A stretch of 64,000 bases of DNA. Source: Apodospora peruviana. Taxonomy: Eukaryota; Ascomycota; Sordariomycetes; Sordariales; Lasiosphaeriaceae. The stretch covers positions 2,418,001-2,482,000 of the forward strand of contig JAUEDM010000006.1 in the NCBI GenBank assembly GCA_033439685.1, written 5' to 3'. Positions 37,101 to 50,200 of the stretch are shown here, one piece after another (position 1 is the first letter of the stretch; each line of letters opens with the position of its first letter). The translations under genes and the position numbers were made by a program. Under the pieces are notes generated by a model that searched no databases, was not told the DNA's origin, and worked only from the letters and a program-made list of their open reading frames with translations.

Positions 37101-39786
37101 TATCCGTGTCAAAGAGTCCGAAGTCCCCCACAAGTGACACCGTCTCCTGTTCGGCGCAGCTGATTGGTCAGTCAACGTTCGTCAGAGCTCGGATAGGGCT
37201 ACCCAATCACGACCCAGAAGACGGGAGTTACCATGCACAGGACCTGTTCCCCAGTGAGGAGAGGGCGCCCGGTAAGGCTGGGCTTGGCATCAAACTGGAA
37301 AGTCGAATCGCAATTCAACTTCTCCTGGGCCTGGACCTGGACCTGTGTGCGACGAAACAATCGCGCGACCGAGCGGACGTTTTCTAACCATGGCCGCAAA
37401 TAATCGTGATTCGATCGTTCGTGCTCTGGTACTGTTGTCGCACGGATGATTAATTTTGAGAGAGAAACTTGAAAGCGTAAAACGACGCCCGCGAAGGATT
37501 GGGATGCTGGCCAGGTACCTGACACTAACGTCTACCAAGCTTCCCGCACGTTCCCACACGGATCCTTTGTACTGTGTACTTTTGAGTCCGTCCATTTGCG
37601 GGGCGCCGCCACATTTTACCGTACATCTAAGTGAACGAGCCACCCCCCATCCCCGGCTTGGTTCTGCCAAGTGCCAGGGATGTCCTGTCAGTCGGTCAGA
37701 ACCCTATTCGAGGGGAAGCGCGGTCCAGGACAAGGGTTCAGGAGACTTTTAAGCTCTCCGAGACAGGACAGTGCGTCCCCTGGTCGGTGTCGACGACGAC
37801 GCGCACGCGCACACGGGCGACCTACCCTTTTTATCTTTTTATCAGATGCCATCATTCATGGATTTTGCATGTCGCCGACTATTCCTTCTATAGATACCTT
37901 ACTCCTCGGTCAGGCGAGGGAATACTTACCAATAGTCTCAAAGGAGCTAGAAGGATGAACTAAGATACTGAAGAAAAGGAAAGGTGAAGGAGACAAGCTG
38001 CACGGTACCTACCGAAGTGTCTGTTGTGTAATTCGAAATTTGTGGAGATGGGGGTCGACGATCTCATTGGGCGCGCAACAGCGGATGTGACGTTTCGTTG
38101 AAGAACCACTAACCAGGCAGCGTGCCAGGGCTCAAAGTTCCCGCCCAGCATTTGAGTTATATCTTCCTAAAGCCGTTCGTTGTTTAACGCATCAACTTCA
38201 GTTAAGAACAGACAGTTTGTTACGGACGTTTCAATTCGCAAATTGCAAGCTATGGACCAAACACGGACGAGATTGAGAAACGGATGTCACCCTATCTCGG
38301 CCGCTCGGTGGACTTGGCTATGTAATAAAGGAAGAATGTGGCTGCGGATTATTCGCCGATTAAGTTTGGGCTTCTTTTTCTTTTTGAATCCGATCTCACG
38401 GCTCCCCGCAACGACCTCTATTGTCATGCAGTGCAGTTGATGATTGCGCCGCATCAGCACTTGAGGTTTTGTGTTTCTTGGGAATGGGAAAGAAAAAGCA
38501 CGTGTATTTCATAAAAGGAACTTGAGGGCGGGAAAGCGGGATTGACGGATGACAGCTGCCAACTCTCTCCTTGGTGGCTTCGGCTCTTCAGATTTCCTCG
38601 CCTGTGACTGGCTCCTGAACGGCCAACAACGTTTTTATAAAGAGCAGACGGGACCAGGCCCAGAACAGAGGACGGTGTGTGCTTGGCCCGCTTCCGCGCT
38701 TGCTTGCTTTTTTCCTGGATGCATTTGTGGCTTGCCCTTGTTGCTTTTCTTGTTGGCCGATTTCCGCGCGGCATGCAACTGCCTCAAGTTGCATAAGGTA
38801 CCTGGTAGGTACGTACCTAAGTGGCCCGCGCGGGCGCCCGCACACACCAAACACGTTCCGCTGCCAAATGCGAAAACCGAGAGAGAGAGATTGGCCCCCA
38901 AACTCTTACTCTTAAAAAGGTCTACGGATATCACTCTGCCTGTTGCTCCCCCCTACATCGGGGTCTTTTGATGGTTGGCCTGCTCTGGTGTGCCAAAAAG
39001 GTAGACGAGACGGGAGAGGAGGAGAACGATATCCGACTGAGGAGGAAGAGGGGCGGAAATGAAAACGGCGAAAAAACAAAAAGGCGCCTTTCCAGGTCAC
39101 ATATAACAACCACAGGTGTGTGTTGGAGCCCTGAAGAATGAGACAGACTGCCAAGCCGACTGGCAACCACCGTTGGCTGTACGTGTACGTATATGTGTGT
39201 CAGGGTCATGTCATTCAAAATGGTCGGTCGGTCGGATTGTTTCGATACCTTTATTATGTCCCCTTTCGGTCTTGTCAAGAATGCCGACAGGATTGGGCCA
39301 AAAAGAATCTAGCCAGGTAAGCTCGACAGAAAAGGAGGTCCCATTCGCACGAATCGATTGGCCCGATGCCCGAACTCGAAACGGACGGGATGTACCGCAT
39401 TATACATAAGGTACAGACGCCAAGTTGAAGTTCTTGGCTCTTCAAAGAACAGCAATTCGTTATGAAGCAAACTCGCTATCTCCCGTCAGCATAAGAGACT
39501 CGTCAATCAGGACGGTCAGTTAAGTCAGGCCGTCAGATTGGGTTTTGGTTGTTCAAACTGATTGTCCAAGATACGGATACCTCGGTACCTACCCCTTGAC
39601 TTGCCTTCGGTTTCTCGTCCAGCCCTGTGAGACTCGGTCCCTGACGTTGTCCAAGGCCTGACTGCCTGTCTCACTTCAAAATAATAAATACATGTTGTGT
39701 CTGGGCCAATACATGATCCATCAATTCCATGATTTGCGAACCATACTTATCACGCAGGTACTATTACCGAACCCTCGGCCAACGAG

Positions 39787-39822
39787 GCTGTGTGCTCTGC
39801 TGTGTGCTATGCTGTGTGCTGT
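39787..39822. repeat. 12-bp minisatellite, three units
   Basis: Three tandem units of GCTGTGTGCT followed by CT, AT or GT. It produces a short Cys/Leu/Val-repeat frame on the plus strand that is not a credible protein. Confidence 0.85.
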
Positions 39823-40880
39823 GCGGATCGATCCCAACTCCAAGCATGAACAACAAACAAGACCCCCCTGAAAGAAACAGATTTAGCTTCAAGGCAAGGC
39901 AAGGCAAACGAGGTAAAAACTAAGGTAGTTACTCAGATCTGTCTTTTTCGTGACCTGGCCGTCTAGACCTTGCTTTGCCTTGCGCCGCCAAACCTGATTT
40001 GCTCCATCTTCCTCTGCTGGCGATTCTCCGAGAATGGAGGGTGGCCGTCATGGTCGCCGGTGGTCTGCATGCATGCCATCACTTCCTTTTCCCCCTCCAG
40101 TCTCTCCGAGTCGTGTGACGGACTGAACTGTGCCGCGAAGAAGCTCGCTTGCTGTATGTAATCTGATCACATACATACACCAGGCCAAGGGTCTCGTTTT
40201 TTGAAATGTGTGTGTCTCGTCCCGACTCACTGGGTACAGAAGAAAAAAAGGCGGCTGCGGCACAACCGTCCGGCACAAAGGAAGCAGCAGCAGCGAAAAA
40301 GCAATTCAGGCTGGGGAAGTCGGGGATTTCCCCTCTCCCTCGGTGTCTCCTGAGTGAATGTAAACAGATGAATCTCTGTACGTCACATAATAGTTTGGAC
40401 TCCAGATTATGGTACAGCAAATTTGACTATTTGTTGTATGATACAGCTAAGATACGTAGGATATAAACTTAAAAAAGACTTCCTTCTAGTAAGGAAGTAA
40501 TTTTGCCCCATATACAGAACGCCTTCCCCTGCACGTTGGCAGATAGATCTATGAATATGCCCCGGCACGCCCCAAATACATTCAAGATAGAGAGATAACC
40601 GCGCGCGTTGGCTGGCAGATGATAAAGAAAAAAATGAACAAATGAAAAGAATGAAAAGAAGAAAGAACAGTGAGATCGCTGCCGTCCCATCCGTAGCCTC
40701 CTGTGGCCAACGGTATATCTTTCTCTTTCCCAAGTTTCCCTCTACAGATATAAGAAAATATCAAAAGAGAGCAACCGACCCATATTGAGTTTGCCATGTT
40801 TGATACATTATTCGTACACACATACAGAGCTTAAAAAGACAGAAAGAAAACTTTTCTCAAACGTAATGATTTGGGCCGCA

Positions 40881-42217
40881 TCACCTTCCCCAGCCGTGGC
40901 TGGGACCGTGATCGCCACCAGAAAGCAGGTCCCTGCGGGGCATTGATGAAAGCACGCTGCTGCTACCCAGGGGCGGGATGGCCATGGGCGGTAGGCCGCC
41001 TTGGGGAGTCACCAAGTGGCCCATGGGCCCCGACATGGAACGCGCGCTGGGGTTCATGCTCTCGTATGCGTCAGATCGGAGATCCAGTGTGCCAATGTCG
41101 AATCTCTTTGAGCAGCCATCTTCCATGTGTCTGTTGGGTCCAGAGTTAGCAGGCAACTTCTTTTAGATCAAGGCAGACCTGTAGACGGGAAAACTCACCT
41201 CCTTAAAGTGTCCTTTCGGGCGAAGAGGCGGCCGCAGTAGTCGCACTTGTGGTTTCGCTCCTTCATGTGCACGCTCTGGTGGTGGCGTTGGAGGTCCGTC
41301 TTGCGCACAAATTTCTTGTTGCAGTCGCTGACCGGGCAGGGGAAGGGATATTCGCGCTTCTCGTCGTGGGTCTCCATATGCGCCTTGAAGTTGTAGCTCC
41401 GGCTGAACAGTTTGCCACACCCCTTGACTTCGCATTGAAAGTTGGCCTCTTCCTTGGTCGTCAGACGTCGCTGGGTCCTCCGCGGCCGGGCCACCCGGTA
41501 CGGCCTCCGTCCGTCTTGCAGGAAAGCAGATGCCTGGGCGCCCGGGCCGGGGTAAAATTGATCAGGCTCGACTGGCTGGTAGTCGGATTTGTGCCATCCT
41601 GAGGAGCCGCCATCCGACATGTAACCTCCAGACGTGCTCGTGTAGGCGCCGCTGTCGGAGGGGTAAGAAGCATGCACCGACCGCGGGGACGGGTAGTGCG
41701 AAACCTCCAGGCTCTGGCCGTATTCGTTTGCCGTCTCCATCTTGACTCGCGGTGTTAGCGAGCCGGGGACCGAGGTGTTTGAGGTGTATCGCGACGCTGA
41801 CGGAATGGGAGACCTGTTTACAGCGCTGGTTGGTGGCGGGGTGGAGGTGTGGATGGAGTGCGCGTGGCCAGCTGAGTGGTGCGGGTGGTAGACGTCGTGC
41901 GTGTACGGGTAGCTTCCAAACGTGTCGTACTCGCCCGAGAGAATGCTGGGCATGCCGGAAGCGGAGGAGGCAGGATGGATGACAGTTGTGCTGTTCCACT
42001 CGGATTGGCCTAGGGACTCGAGCGGCGGCAGATGCGTCTCAGGGTCCATGGAAGAGGTGACAGAGCAAGGAGGCTCCCCGTATATTGAGGAGATCTTGTA
42101 TTGTTGATGGTCTACCAAGCTGGGCGATGGGTAGTCTAGCGAGGACCTCTCCGAGGGGCAGTATGTGTTGGAGGGAGAGGAGGGCGACCTGGTAAGAGAT
42201 GGTGGTGAAAGATCCAT
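40881..42217 (-). CDS. C2H2 zinc-finger transcription factor
   Basis: A probable sequence-specific nuclear transcription regulator; its targets are unknown. Model: complement(join(40881..41130,41199..42217)), 422 residues, one 68-bp intron. Residues 1-235 are Ser/Pro/Tyr/His-rich and disordered, as in fungal activation regions. A basic stretch RPRRTQRRLTTK (about 244-255) may be a nuclear localisation signal. Three adjacent fingers follow: C262-C267-H280-H284, C294-C299-H312-H317, and C325-C328-H341-C346. The third ends in Cys instead of His (C2HC). The intron falls inside finger 3 between Arg340 and His341, and only splicing completes the finger. The tail is Gly/Met/Pro-rich and ends GPSHGWGR. 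The finger sequence does not look like CreA, FlbC, PacC or BrlA, and I do not assign a name. Deserts of about 13 kb lie on both sides. Confidence 0.9.
41131..41198 (-). other. Intron of the C2H2 zinc-finger gene
   Basis: A 68-bp GT-AG intron (donor GTGAGT, acceptor AACAG) splitting an Arg codon in the third zinc finger. Without splicing the finger lacks its last two metal ligands. Confidence 0.9.
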
Positions 42218-42268
42218 GGCTGAAAGTGGTTTGTAGTTAAATGTGGGGGAGTTGTGCTTGTTGTCCAG

Positions 42269-42276
42269 TTTATATA
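42269..42276 (-). promoter_or_regulatory. TATA-box-like element of the zinc-finger gene
   Basis: The minus strand reads TATATAAA about 50 bp upstream of the start codon. If used, the leader would be very short. Fungal regulators often have long leaders, so this may be incidental. Confidence 0.3.
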
Positions 42277-44194
42277 AAAAGGAGTAAGCAGAGGAGATGA
42301 CGAAAGGCGTTGCTGCTGTTGTAGAGCAAGGCGCAGGGGATGGGTGCCGAGGAGAGGGATTCTTAAGTCCGATTGGTGAAGAGACGCGTCGAGACCTCCT
42401 GTCTTATGGAAGGATGGGGGGAGGCAGGTCAGATATAGGGATCAGGTCCGCCTTTGGCACGGGTCCTGGATCTCGAGATCGTTCAAGCGTGTGCCAACAA
42501 GTGAAGCATGAAAAAGGCACAAGGTTGCCAAGTTTGAGTAACAGGACCTCGTTCAAGGTCGACCGATTATTCCATAAATGTGAGGCAGAATGTTGGAGCA
42601 CATCAGAGGGTGTTTTGAACAAGGCAGAATCCCAGGGAATCTTATACAATTTGTATTTCTGCCTGGCTAATAATGGAGTAAGCGCTGTGAACTGGTCGCG
42701 TTCTTCTTTTATGAAAAGCTGGGGGCCAGAGATATGCATCATGAGGATGAAAATGCTTGGGAAGGGGGGGGGGGTGCGTCAGTAACAAAGCACAAGAAGA
42801 ACAAGAACGACTGCGGATCAGCAGTGGCTGCATGGGGTAGGACTTGGGTTTGGTGCAAGTACCTGGGTAAGAAAGGGAAAGGGAAAAGTGACAGGGGAGA
42901 TCGAACCAGCCCTGACAGGCCCCGTTCTGGACAAGTCCCACGGCTGGCAAGGCTACAGCGCCATCCCGAAGGGGCAGGATCGGTGGGCTAAGCATGATCT
43001 GTCAGGCGGTTAACTGCTGGTGTTGGGAGTTTGTCTTTCTTTTTTGGTGAGAGGGAGGGGTGTCTGTCAGGGTGCAGAAGGGGAAGGGGCCAATACAATG
43101 GATCCAACTCGGAAGAAAATAGTCAGAGGTGACTGGGAAAATAGAACTGAGAGCTATGTTGGGTGCTGCAGCTAACAAGGTGCATGGCATATCTAAAAGT
43201 AGGTAGGGACAGGGGCAGGGGGGAAAAGGTACATGCAGACCAGAGGTACATCGGTCGACTCAGCAGTGCGTGGTACTGGTGCTGTTGGAGTCGGTCTTCG
43301 GAAGGTAGGTGTGGGTCCTCGAGCTCTCGTCCAGGGCTTCATTCCTCTCCCAACGAAGGTACACGACGTTTTGGACAGACAACCGGGGCTGCTGACAGGG
43401 CTGGTGGACCAGTCACACACACAGGAGCTCTGCTGCAACCCCCATTGTTACTCGGCCTGTTGGTTGCGAGTTGGGCAAGGTTCCAGGTTGACAGTGACAG
43501 ATTCTGTAACTTAGTTTGGGCTAGTCTAGCTCCCATTGCACCTTTTCTGCGTCGTACTCTACGGACCTGGCCAGTTTGAAGGGTCTCTCTCAACATGTGT
43601 GCACCATCTCGGCGACCGGGACATTTGAAGTGGAAGCAACTCCGTCGCCGAGCACACCACTGAGCAGATGGTCAGTTGCAAGTAGCTACCCCGTATGCAC
43701 TGACTAGGAACCAACGACGGGCAACCTGGAATTCGTCGGCCACGACGAACCCCGGCGTGTCGTGTGGTTCGGTACCGGACGTCGGGTTGACCACCAGGGC
43801 CAGGAATCATTACTGAGAGAGCTACGCCGCCGATGTTGATGGAGATCATTGAATGTAAGAGATGCGCGCTCCAGCTCCGGAGCAGTGGGCTGCGGCCTGG
43901 CTGCACGAAAACTAGCCCTTCTTGTGAGCGTCGACCCGACTTGGCAGGGCAGGCCATATCCAGATAGTGCTTTGGGGTACATGGCTGTGTACATACAGTA
44001 CGCGCTCCATCCATCGCATGAGTCCATGATGTGGGGGGAGGCGAGCGCTTGCGCCTAGCTGTCCGTCTGCCGAGCAGACGCCTGAGTGGCCAGCTCGCCG
44101 ATTGCAAATGCGACCAGATCAGATCCCTGGCGACAAGCTCATAACCTAATAACAGATCGCGGAGGGTGGAGTGAAGGACCGCACACTTGGGCAT

Positions 44195-44218
44195 CGGCAA
44201 CGGCAACGGCAACGGCAT
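44195..44218. repeat. Hexanucleotide repeat (CGGCAA)3 plus CGGCAT
   Basis: Four tandem hexamers, the last with one change. It generates a Pro/Leu or Pro/Met repeat at the start of a spurious minus-strand frame. Confidence 0.85.
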
Positions 44219-47200
44219 ACCGTGTGTATTCCGTACCTATAGTAGGGTCCCGGTGAGGGGAGAGGCAGGCCAGACCCGGGCGCCTGTGATGCTATGAGTA
44301 TACTAAATGGCCACCGGTTATCACACCGTAATGCAACCCTGAGCAAGGCATCAGTGGTAGGAGATTGAGTAGGTAGGGACCTGGGGAGCAGAGCTCTCAA
44401 TAGGTCTGCCCTGCCCTAGTCGACGAGGGAGTGGCCTAGAGTCCCCTCTTCTCCAGGGGGAGACATGAGGGACGCGACGCAGGGAATTTGCTCAATCTCG
44501 TTGCTGCTGTGGTGGTGCATTGATGAGCATGGCTGGGCAGAGAGACAGCCCGGGGAAACGATGGCAGATGGACATCGGCGTTTGGGCGTCTGAAAGCAAG
44601 CAAGAGCTTGACATAGTCCCGTGGTATGTCGGGTTTGGTACTGCTCCAGAAGGACAAGACACGGAGAGTACCCTGCTGGCAGCAGTGGCAGCCCCCAATT
44701 GACAAGTCTCTGCGCTCTCTTTTTTTTCGGCCCCCAACTCTTCGTGGCCTCCAGCCGACTTTCCGACCGATAAAATTGGTGTTGGGCAGAGCACAGTGGA
44801 GCTGCTGAGATTTGCAAGAGATTCTGCATCGATTGCCGCGCAAAAGAGGGTTTGTTTGCTGGCTTTCAAGACGGATTTGAAGTTGAACTGTCGTCGCGAT
44901 GGAGGCGGCAGATGGCCAGACGTGGAGAGACGACGTTGAAAGTCGGGTCCCCCCATCCGGATACGGACACCTCTTTCACTTGACGGGGTTTACCTGTAAC
45001 CTGGGTTAAGGTCTGGGAAGGCGCAGAGGTAGATCTGGTAGCTGGATCGGCTTCGCAGCCCGTCTGGCGGCCGCAGTCGTGATTCGCCAATGCGCTTCGA
45101 GCCTGCCAGATGTGACATGTCCCCCTACCGGCTGCGAACCGTCGAGCCGTATCCATGTCGATGGGAAGTCAAAGTCGGCTCTGGTTCGCAGTGGCTGTCC
45201 GCTGGATATCACAGCCAGTGCTACCCCACCTGCCCACCAGCCTACCAAAGGAGGTAAGACTGGTAAGGTATGTTCCGTACCTGTCCTCCTCAAGATACCT
45301 TAGTACTTCGGGTATCCGTACGTCTGTAAGGTACTTGCTAGTTCCCCTTTCAGTTTTCCCGTGGTTGCCATCTGTCTCTGCAGCCCGGTGGAACAATCAA
45401 GGTACATCCGTCCCCTGTTCTGCTGACTGCACCTGCCTGTTCCCAGTGTCTCCAAATCTCCCGTCTCCAAAGGAGCGCGAGGGAAGCTACAACGCTGCAC
45501 CATCTGGAATCTCAAATCTCTATTTGGATTGTGGATCGTCGATGGGAATAGCTCTTGCGTAATCCGTTGCACATCTGAAAGTAGTCTCCTGAGAAAACTG
45601 GAATTGCCTGGCATCGGCAATGCAGGTCTCAGAACCGCGTGTACACTAGATGACCAGGCACCTGTATGGTTTTCCATTTTGCAGAGTTCAAATGCCCTTC
45701 TCGTGGCTCTGCGGCCGATCTAAAGTGGCGTTTTTGACGAACTGCTGGTTCTCGGGATGTATCCGTTGACTGTGCACAATGCGCCAGCCCTTCAAGGCCA
45801 GTTGCAGTGTCGCTGTCAGTGTCAGGGCATCAGCGACGTGGACGGGAACTCAGTCGGACAACTCGTTCGATCGCTCCTCTTCCCGCTCTTCTTCTGGACC
45901 TTCTCGAAGGACTTCCTCCTCCCACGGAAGCTACCTTGGAGGTAGGAATGCAGTATGGCATGGCCCGCTATCGTTCCAATGTAAGCACTCCAGCGGCGAA
46001 GATGCCAGTTGCTTGTCTCGATTTGACTCCTGTGTCGCGGGTCGACAGGGCCCTTCCAATCTTCGAATAAATCCTCTTCCCCGCAACGGACATGCCCGGC
46101 ACGATCTCTCGATATGGAGGCGGGAATCAAGGTCAGGAACCCATGCGTTGAAAATTCCCGTCAGTTGCGTTGGTCATAGGATGGATGCGATTCGAGCTCG
46201 GTGCAATCACCCGAAACTCTGGTCATGGACCTCACGACTCCCGTCTCTCACTCAGCCCACTGAGACAAATTACCTGTTACCGACCTGCCCCTAACGCAGC
46301 CCAGGCAACAGCAATTGCAAGCCGTGTCCCTCGTGCTACAGCGTGTTGTAGTGGTACATACTGGGCGCCCTGTGCTGTCCTCCCGTCTGCAACTCCCTTC
46401 TACATACTGAGGTGCACCGCATTGGACGTCATCTTGAAGTCGCTGCCTAGTTCGAAAGTTGCATGTTCACACGACGTAGGGCTTGGAGCTCTGAACAAAC
46501 ACATCGAGAAACACCCATATCTCGCCTTCCCACCTAATGGAGCTAAGGCATCATCGCAGTGCATTCATCGCATTGCTCGGACTTGGCTTGGTGAAAGGGG
46601 GACCCAACGCTAACGGGCAGTGTTTGTTAGCCGGACTGATGACGATAAAGCAGTCAGACCGGCTCGTATCCTGGGGCTTCCGCGGACACATTGCCGTGTG
46701 TGCTTTGCAGCTGCCCCGGGCTGTCGTCATCACGCGATGGGGCCGTGGTCGACTTACCGTGGCCAATCCTGCTCCATTGCGAGCCATAATCAAGCACCTT
46801 GGCACCCGTGAGCAGCACTCCATCTTGCCCAAAAGAATCATGAGTAAAGATTCGGTTTGGCTCGCCCTGTTGGTGCTAGGTATTCGAACTGCCCGTGGGG
46901 TCGAATGAAGGTCATGTCATGTTCTAGACTCTGGACTCCCGTCCTGGTCCACGACAACCTGGAAGCCATGGACCGGAGCGTTTTGGTAATCTTACCTGGT
47001 GTTCTCGATTCTCCTGCGTCTAACAAGCGTCTCAAGTTTCAGCACCAGAACCCACCGACTGACCAGATTGCTACCTTCGACGGTACCTCACCGAGGCCAG
47101 CCGACCCCTCCATTCTCCTCAACAGCCCCGCGTAGTCAACCTGACGCGGTTTGCACCCTCATTCACAGCCACTCGCTTTCTTTGGTTGTCATCCATGTCT

Positions 47201-50200
47201 TAATCTTCCCAAAGGACCCGCGCAATTTTTTGCCGTCCCAACAGCAACGAGACGGGAGACGGGAAAATCCCATCAACAAGTCCGGGTTGGCGACGATCGA
47301 TACGCATGACGCGCCCTCGAGGGAGCTGTAATCTTCTGCAGTTGAAACGGGATGATCGTGCGGATCATCAACCACGTACTGCAGCAGACAAGATAACCAG
47401 AAACGCGTGGCAAGCCATATCGCAATCCAAGGTGTGCGAGAACGGTGAAGCCACACCCCCAAACCCGTGTCCACTCGGTGTTCAGACACCGATTTGTCCG
47501 AGTATGAGAAACCTTGCTACCTTGTTCCCGTGGACGACGGGAAAAGGGTCGTACGCAGGAGTTGCGTGTGCGAGGCGAAGCCAGACTGCTGAGTGGTTGT
47601 TGTCTTCGCTTGGGTGGTCCTGGACCAAACGAGATACAACTCTGGACCGAAGGATTCGGAGGCTTTGCGTGGGTGGGCCGGTGATGCCCTGGCAGCAGCT
47701 GTTCAAAGATGACCAGAGTCGCACGCATAACGGCCATCATGAAACATTTGGAGTGGGCTTGCCAAAAGATACTGAAGTTCACCTTCACCCGTTCACAACA
47801 CTCTCGCATTTCTGCGTTCCTGGGGGAACTTCTGCTAGCTACAGTACCTGTGCGTCAGGTAACGCATGCCCAAGCCTGCAAACCGGGGAGAGTCAATCAA
47901 GCCTCGCCGCAGCTTGGTTCAACAATCGTATTCCAAAAATCGCGCCTTATTCTGTTTCGAAACAAATAGTACAGGGCATCTCATAGGACCCACGGGGTTT
48001 CCGTGACTGCAAGCCAGCTCCACGCTTTCCAAATGTCGTCAAATGCTATGATCTGGGGTAATTTAGCGTCTACGCCTTTCTGGTGCAGTCATCAGCAAAG
48101 CAAGGGCGGCGATTGTGAGATCTCTGCGGGGAGTAGACTGGGGCATGTCGCAAGATTCTCCGACACGGATATTCCCGCCCTTCGGCCACGTTTTTCGGCG
48201 GCGGGAGCGAACTGAAGCCCCCAGGGACCCGAGTCGCCGAACCGGCAGGGACAGGACCTCGTGGCGGCGCGCTTGAAGCCGGACTGGTCAGTGCTTCCGG
48301 ACCCTGAACATCTTGCAGATTACGGTCTTCTTGAATCCATCGGGCGAACCCATTACGTACCTATCTAGCGTCAATCCCATGGCTCCAAATCAAGAGAGAC
48401 GGATCTAGCCAAAATAACCACATGCCTTCCTTGATTTGTCGTGCAGGACTGCAAAGGAGTTTGGACTATCAAAATCCCTCTCCCTATCTTTTACGGAGTA
48501 CAGTCTCGTACATATTTCCTCTTCCGACGGATCAATGATCAATCAGCCATGTCAGCTCAGCTTGTCATGCCCAAAGCCCGCCGAGAATCCTACCAGTATC
48601 AGTCCCACACCACATCGGAGGCTTTCGAAGCCGTCGGGCACGTTGACAAAGAAAATGCCCGACTGACATGCCCGGTTTTCGCTTCCCCTTATTTTGCCCG
48701 GGGATTAAAGATGAGACATCTGACACTTGCGCATCGTGCTAATGCTGATCTGAGCTTCAGAGTCGGCTTACCCAATACACGTACAGACTACGCACGGCGA
48801 TGGCCCTTGGTCCTTCGTTACTGAGATCAATCATCAAATGGCGATGAATCCTGGCACCGATATGGGAGCACCCCGAATTGGACTTGATCCATGTTAGATT
48901 GGCCGTTTTGGACCCCTCCCTCCCTCTGTCTTGTCGATTGCCAACTCCGCGTGCCTTGCTGTGCCTGCGCCTCAGCACCTTAAATCCTTCACCTTGTTTT
49001 TTTGTCGTGCGAGCTTCGGCAGACCAAAAGTGTCCCCTGATACCGATCTGGAAAAGCGAGTGATTGCAGGTTGGAAAAAGTCCCCTGCTTCCCGCACTCA
49101 AATCTGAGTGGAAGCCCAAGCCTTTCCTGCAGCAGCGACGTACAGCGGTATGCAGCTTCATTCTCCCGGCAGGCTCAAACAGGCTCTGCCCTGTACTCAA
49201 GAAGCAGGTCCTCGTTCGGTGAAGATGGGCTGTGGTCCAGCGTGTTGACGCATAGCACGTCAGTCATCTTCAATCAAGATAGGATGAACCAAGGCCGTGA
49301 GCGACCCCGCCAGCGACCAGGTATCGAGGTGTACCCGAAATTTCGAGTGACATGTGAGTTGCAGCAAGTAGATCTCAGTTGTTACCCGTCTGCCGAACAC
49401 CCGACGGCATACTCTGTACATGTACGGATGCAACTTGTAGTACGCACCTAGCGAGAGGCTCGGAAGGATTCCACCCACGAGAGCCCTTTGAGGCTTTGAA
49501 ACATGTCCTGCATCGAAAGCTAATACAAAGATAGTTACCTAAGTAATACGTACCTAGGAACTGTATGATGATCGGGAGATTTTATGATGTGATGGATGAT
49601 GTGCGCTAACAACACGTATGATAGCCCGCACCTCCACTTCCGAATCTAATCTCGAGCGGGCATGCGGTGATGCGTGCGCGCGCGCACTCGACTAACATGA
49701 AAGAAAGTTGAACCCCCGAAGTTGGCACCAGAGTCCGACGATGTAAGACTGCACAATGAGCCAAGACACAACCCAAATTCCCAAAATCCAAAAGCGGAGG
49801 AGAGTGTGGTGGGGTTGAAGGATTCGGCGGCCTTGCAAGCGGGCTTGGTGCTTGATTCCTAAAATATCCGACCACATGATTGGGCAGAGCGTCTAGTGTC
49901 GCCTATTCTGCGCTTCTGTACGACCGCTTTCTGCTGGGAAAGCTGCAAGCCAAGCCATCAGGGCAACCGGGAAATTGCTGAATTGGGGGTGGGTGGTCAG
50001 ACGAGGCCTGTTAAGCGCGCCTAAAAGCTACCCACTGGACCCAGGACTGTGTTTTCGGCCGTCTCTATGCACACACCATCCATCGTTGTGGGTTCTTTTT
50101 CCACACCAAAGAATACCCGTGTTATGTTCGCGAACAAATGTTGAACTTAAGTTGTCGTGAACTTGCTACCGGGCGGGCTTTGCTCCACTGTTTTGGCGCG

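Larger units (their letters stand above)
28043..40880. other. Gene desert, 12.8 kb, left of the zinc-finger gene
   Basis: It spans from the TYW4 start codon to the 3' end of the zinc-finger gene. The left end must hold the TYW4 promoter. I found no conserved coding domain, tRNA, rRNA or transposon. Open frames up to 190 codons (29694-30266 minus, 30113-30526 plus) are unsupported. Visible structure comprises a GC-rich perfect hairpin at 29267-29291, a (CGGA)6 repeat at 33843-33866, a 12-bp minisatellite at 39787-39822 and many CCTAGG/GGTACC-centred short palindromes (for example 28527-28540, 29520-29535, 34101-34124 and 38796-38815). A non-coding transcript or a small spliced gene could be missed here. 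Confidence 0.55.

Noticed and set aside
43559..44218. 219-codon minus-strand open frame starting in Pro/Leu repeats
   Set aside because: The start lies in the CGGCAA hexamer repeat, the composition is irregular with many Cys/Trp/Arg, and no domain was seen.
47306..47986. 226-codon plus-strand open frame in the right desert
   Set aside because: No recognisable domain, and an overlapping minus-strand frame (47273-47809) of similar length; looks like chance in GC-balanced DNA.
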